Shown here in pieces: positions 13,453 through 14,053 of a stretch of 14,053 nt of DNA (positions are counted from its first letter, which is position 1; every line of letters begins with the position of its first letter). Below the pieces are notes generated by a model. That model saw nothing but the letters and a program-made list of their open reading frames with translations, did not search any database and was not told the origin of the DNA. The position numbers and the translations under genes are program-made. Location of the stretch: contig DVOI01000075.1 in the NCBI GenBank assembly GCA_018713665.1, positions 1 through 14,053 on the forward strand, in the 5' to 3' direction. The DNA comes from Ornithoclostridium faecigallinarum. Lineage in GTDB: Bacteria; Bacillota; Clostridia; Christensenellales; UBA3700.

Positions 13453-14053
13453 ATGAAATCACCAAAAGACAAAATGTTTGAATCGCAAGACAACGGCGCA
13501 GCCGGTCAAGGCATGTCAAGCGAAGCGCTTGAATATTTGAAGAAAGCGCAGCAAGGCGACCCCGAGGCGCAATTCAATTTGGGGCGGTGTTATGCAAACG
13601 GCAGAGGCGTAAAACAAGATTGGCAAAAAGCAGTAGAGTGGTACGCAAAAGCCGCGGAGCAGGGAAATGCCAATGCGCAATGCAATTTGGGTAATTGCTA
13701 TGCAAACGGCAGAGGCGTAAAACAAGATTATCAAAGGGCTGTCGAGTGGTATACAAAAGCGGCCGAACAGGGACTTGCCGCAGCGCAATGCAATTTGGGT
13801 ATTTGCTATGCAAACGGCAACGGTGTAAAACAAGATTGGCAAAAAGCAGTAGAGTGGTGGACGAAAGCCGCGGAGCAAGGACTTGACGTCGCGCAATACA
13901 ATTTGGGTATTTGCTATGCAAACGGCAGAGGTGTAAAACAAGATTGGCAAAAAGCAGTAGAGTGGTACACAAAAGCTGCTGAACAAGGATACGCCGACGC
14001 GCAAAACAATTTGGGTATTTGCTATGAAAACGGCAAAGGCGTAAAACAAGATT
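13453..14053 (+). CDS. Sel1-repeat (TPR-like) protein, 3' end outside the window
   Basis: The first 200 residues are present and the frame is still open at the window edge. After a polar N-terminus (1-21) without signal peptide or membrane helix, Sel1-like repeats of 36 residues begin near residue 22. The repeated unit runs AQ-NLG-CYANGRGVKQD-QKAVEWY-KAAEQG. Sel1 repeats make alpha-solenoid scaffolds for protein-protein contact; the partner is unknown. At DNA level the 108-bp units are nearly identical (TATGCAAACG begins at 13591, 13699, 13807 and 13915, with a variant at 14023), pointing to recent tandem expansion. GGAG lies seven bases before the ATG. Codon use is more A+T rich than in the atp genes, and the gene may be an accessory acquisition. 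Confidence 0.9.
   Translation, partial: MKSPKDKMFESQDNGAAGQGMSSEALEYLKKAQQGDPEAQFNLGRCYANGRGVKQDWQKAVEWYAKAAEQGNANAQCNLGNCYANGRGVKQDYQRAVEWYTKAAEQGLAAAQCNLGICYANGNGVKQDWQKAVEWWTKAAEQGLDVAQYNLGICYANGRGVKQDWQKAVEWYTKAAEQGYADAQNNLGICYENGKGVKQD

Overview
The window reads as chromosome of a strictly anaerobic, Gram-positive-type bacterium, most likely an uncultured member of the Clostridia (Bacillota). Supporting signs are rubrerythrin beside a flavin reductase-like protein, a Feo operon ending in the Cys-rich single-pass protein typical of Firmicutes feo loci, strong AGGAGG-type ribosome binding sites, consensus sigma-A promoters and a compact F-type ATP synthase operon. Placement below class is not justified from this sequence. 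Coding is dense and moderately G+C rich; the last gene and its leader are clearly more A+T rich.

Layout. (1) 1-321: non-coding, with alternating copies of a ~16-bp motif resembling MITE ends and a terminator. (2) 322-1400, minus strand: oxygen/peroxide defence pair, rubrerythrin then a flavin reductase-like protein, with an intercistronic terminator. (3) 1401-1835: rubrerythrin promoter and a 33-bp tandem array of five units. (4) 1836-5627, plus strand: iron uptake locus with a DtxR/MntR-type regulator, a second 119-aa regulator that lost every metal ligand, two FeoA, FeoB and a FeoB-associated Cys-rich membrane protein; GTTAG-N6-CTAAC palindromes lie before the second regulator and the first feoA. 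(5) 5628-5892: a second five-unit 33-bp array, related to the first but inverted. (6) 5893-6616: divergent pair, a 66-aa XRE repressor and a zinc-finger membrane protein, with a perfect operator filling the promoter spacer. (7) 6617-6876: terminators and the atp promoter. (8) 6877-13099: atpB-atpE-atpF-[atpH'-atpA fusion]-atpG-atpD-atpC. (9) 13100-13452: A+T-rich region with a promoter and long leader. (10) 13453 to the end: a Sel1-repeat protein cut by the window edge.

The most unusual item is in the ATP synthase operon. No separate delta gene exists; instead the C-terminal domain of delta is fused in frame to the N-terminus of alpha, and the delta N-terminal domain is absent. Because F1 normally has three alpha and one delta, this fusion changes the expected peripheral-stalk geometry. 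Subunit c also has a signal-peptide-like N-terminus plus acidic linker, and subunit a departs from consensus around its essential Arg. The second notable item is the pair of five-unit, 33-bp arrays that bracket the feo locus in opposite orientation. The third is the regulator pair, one copy with metal ligands and one without.
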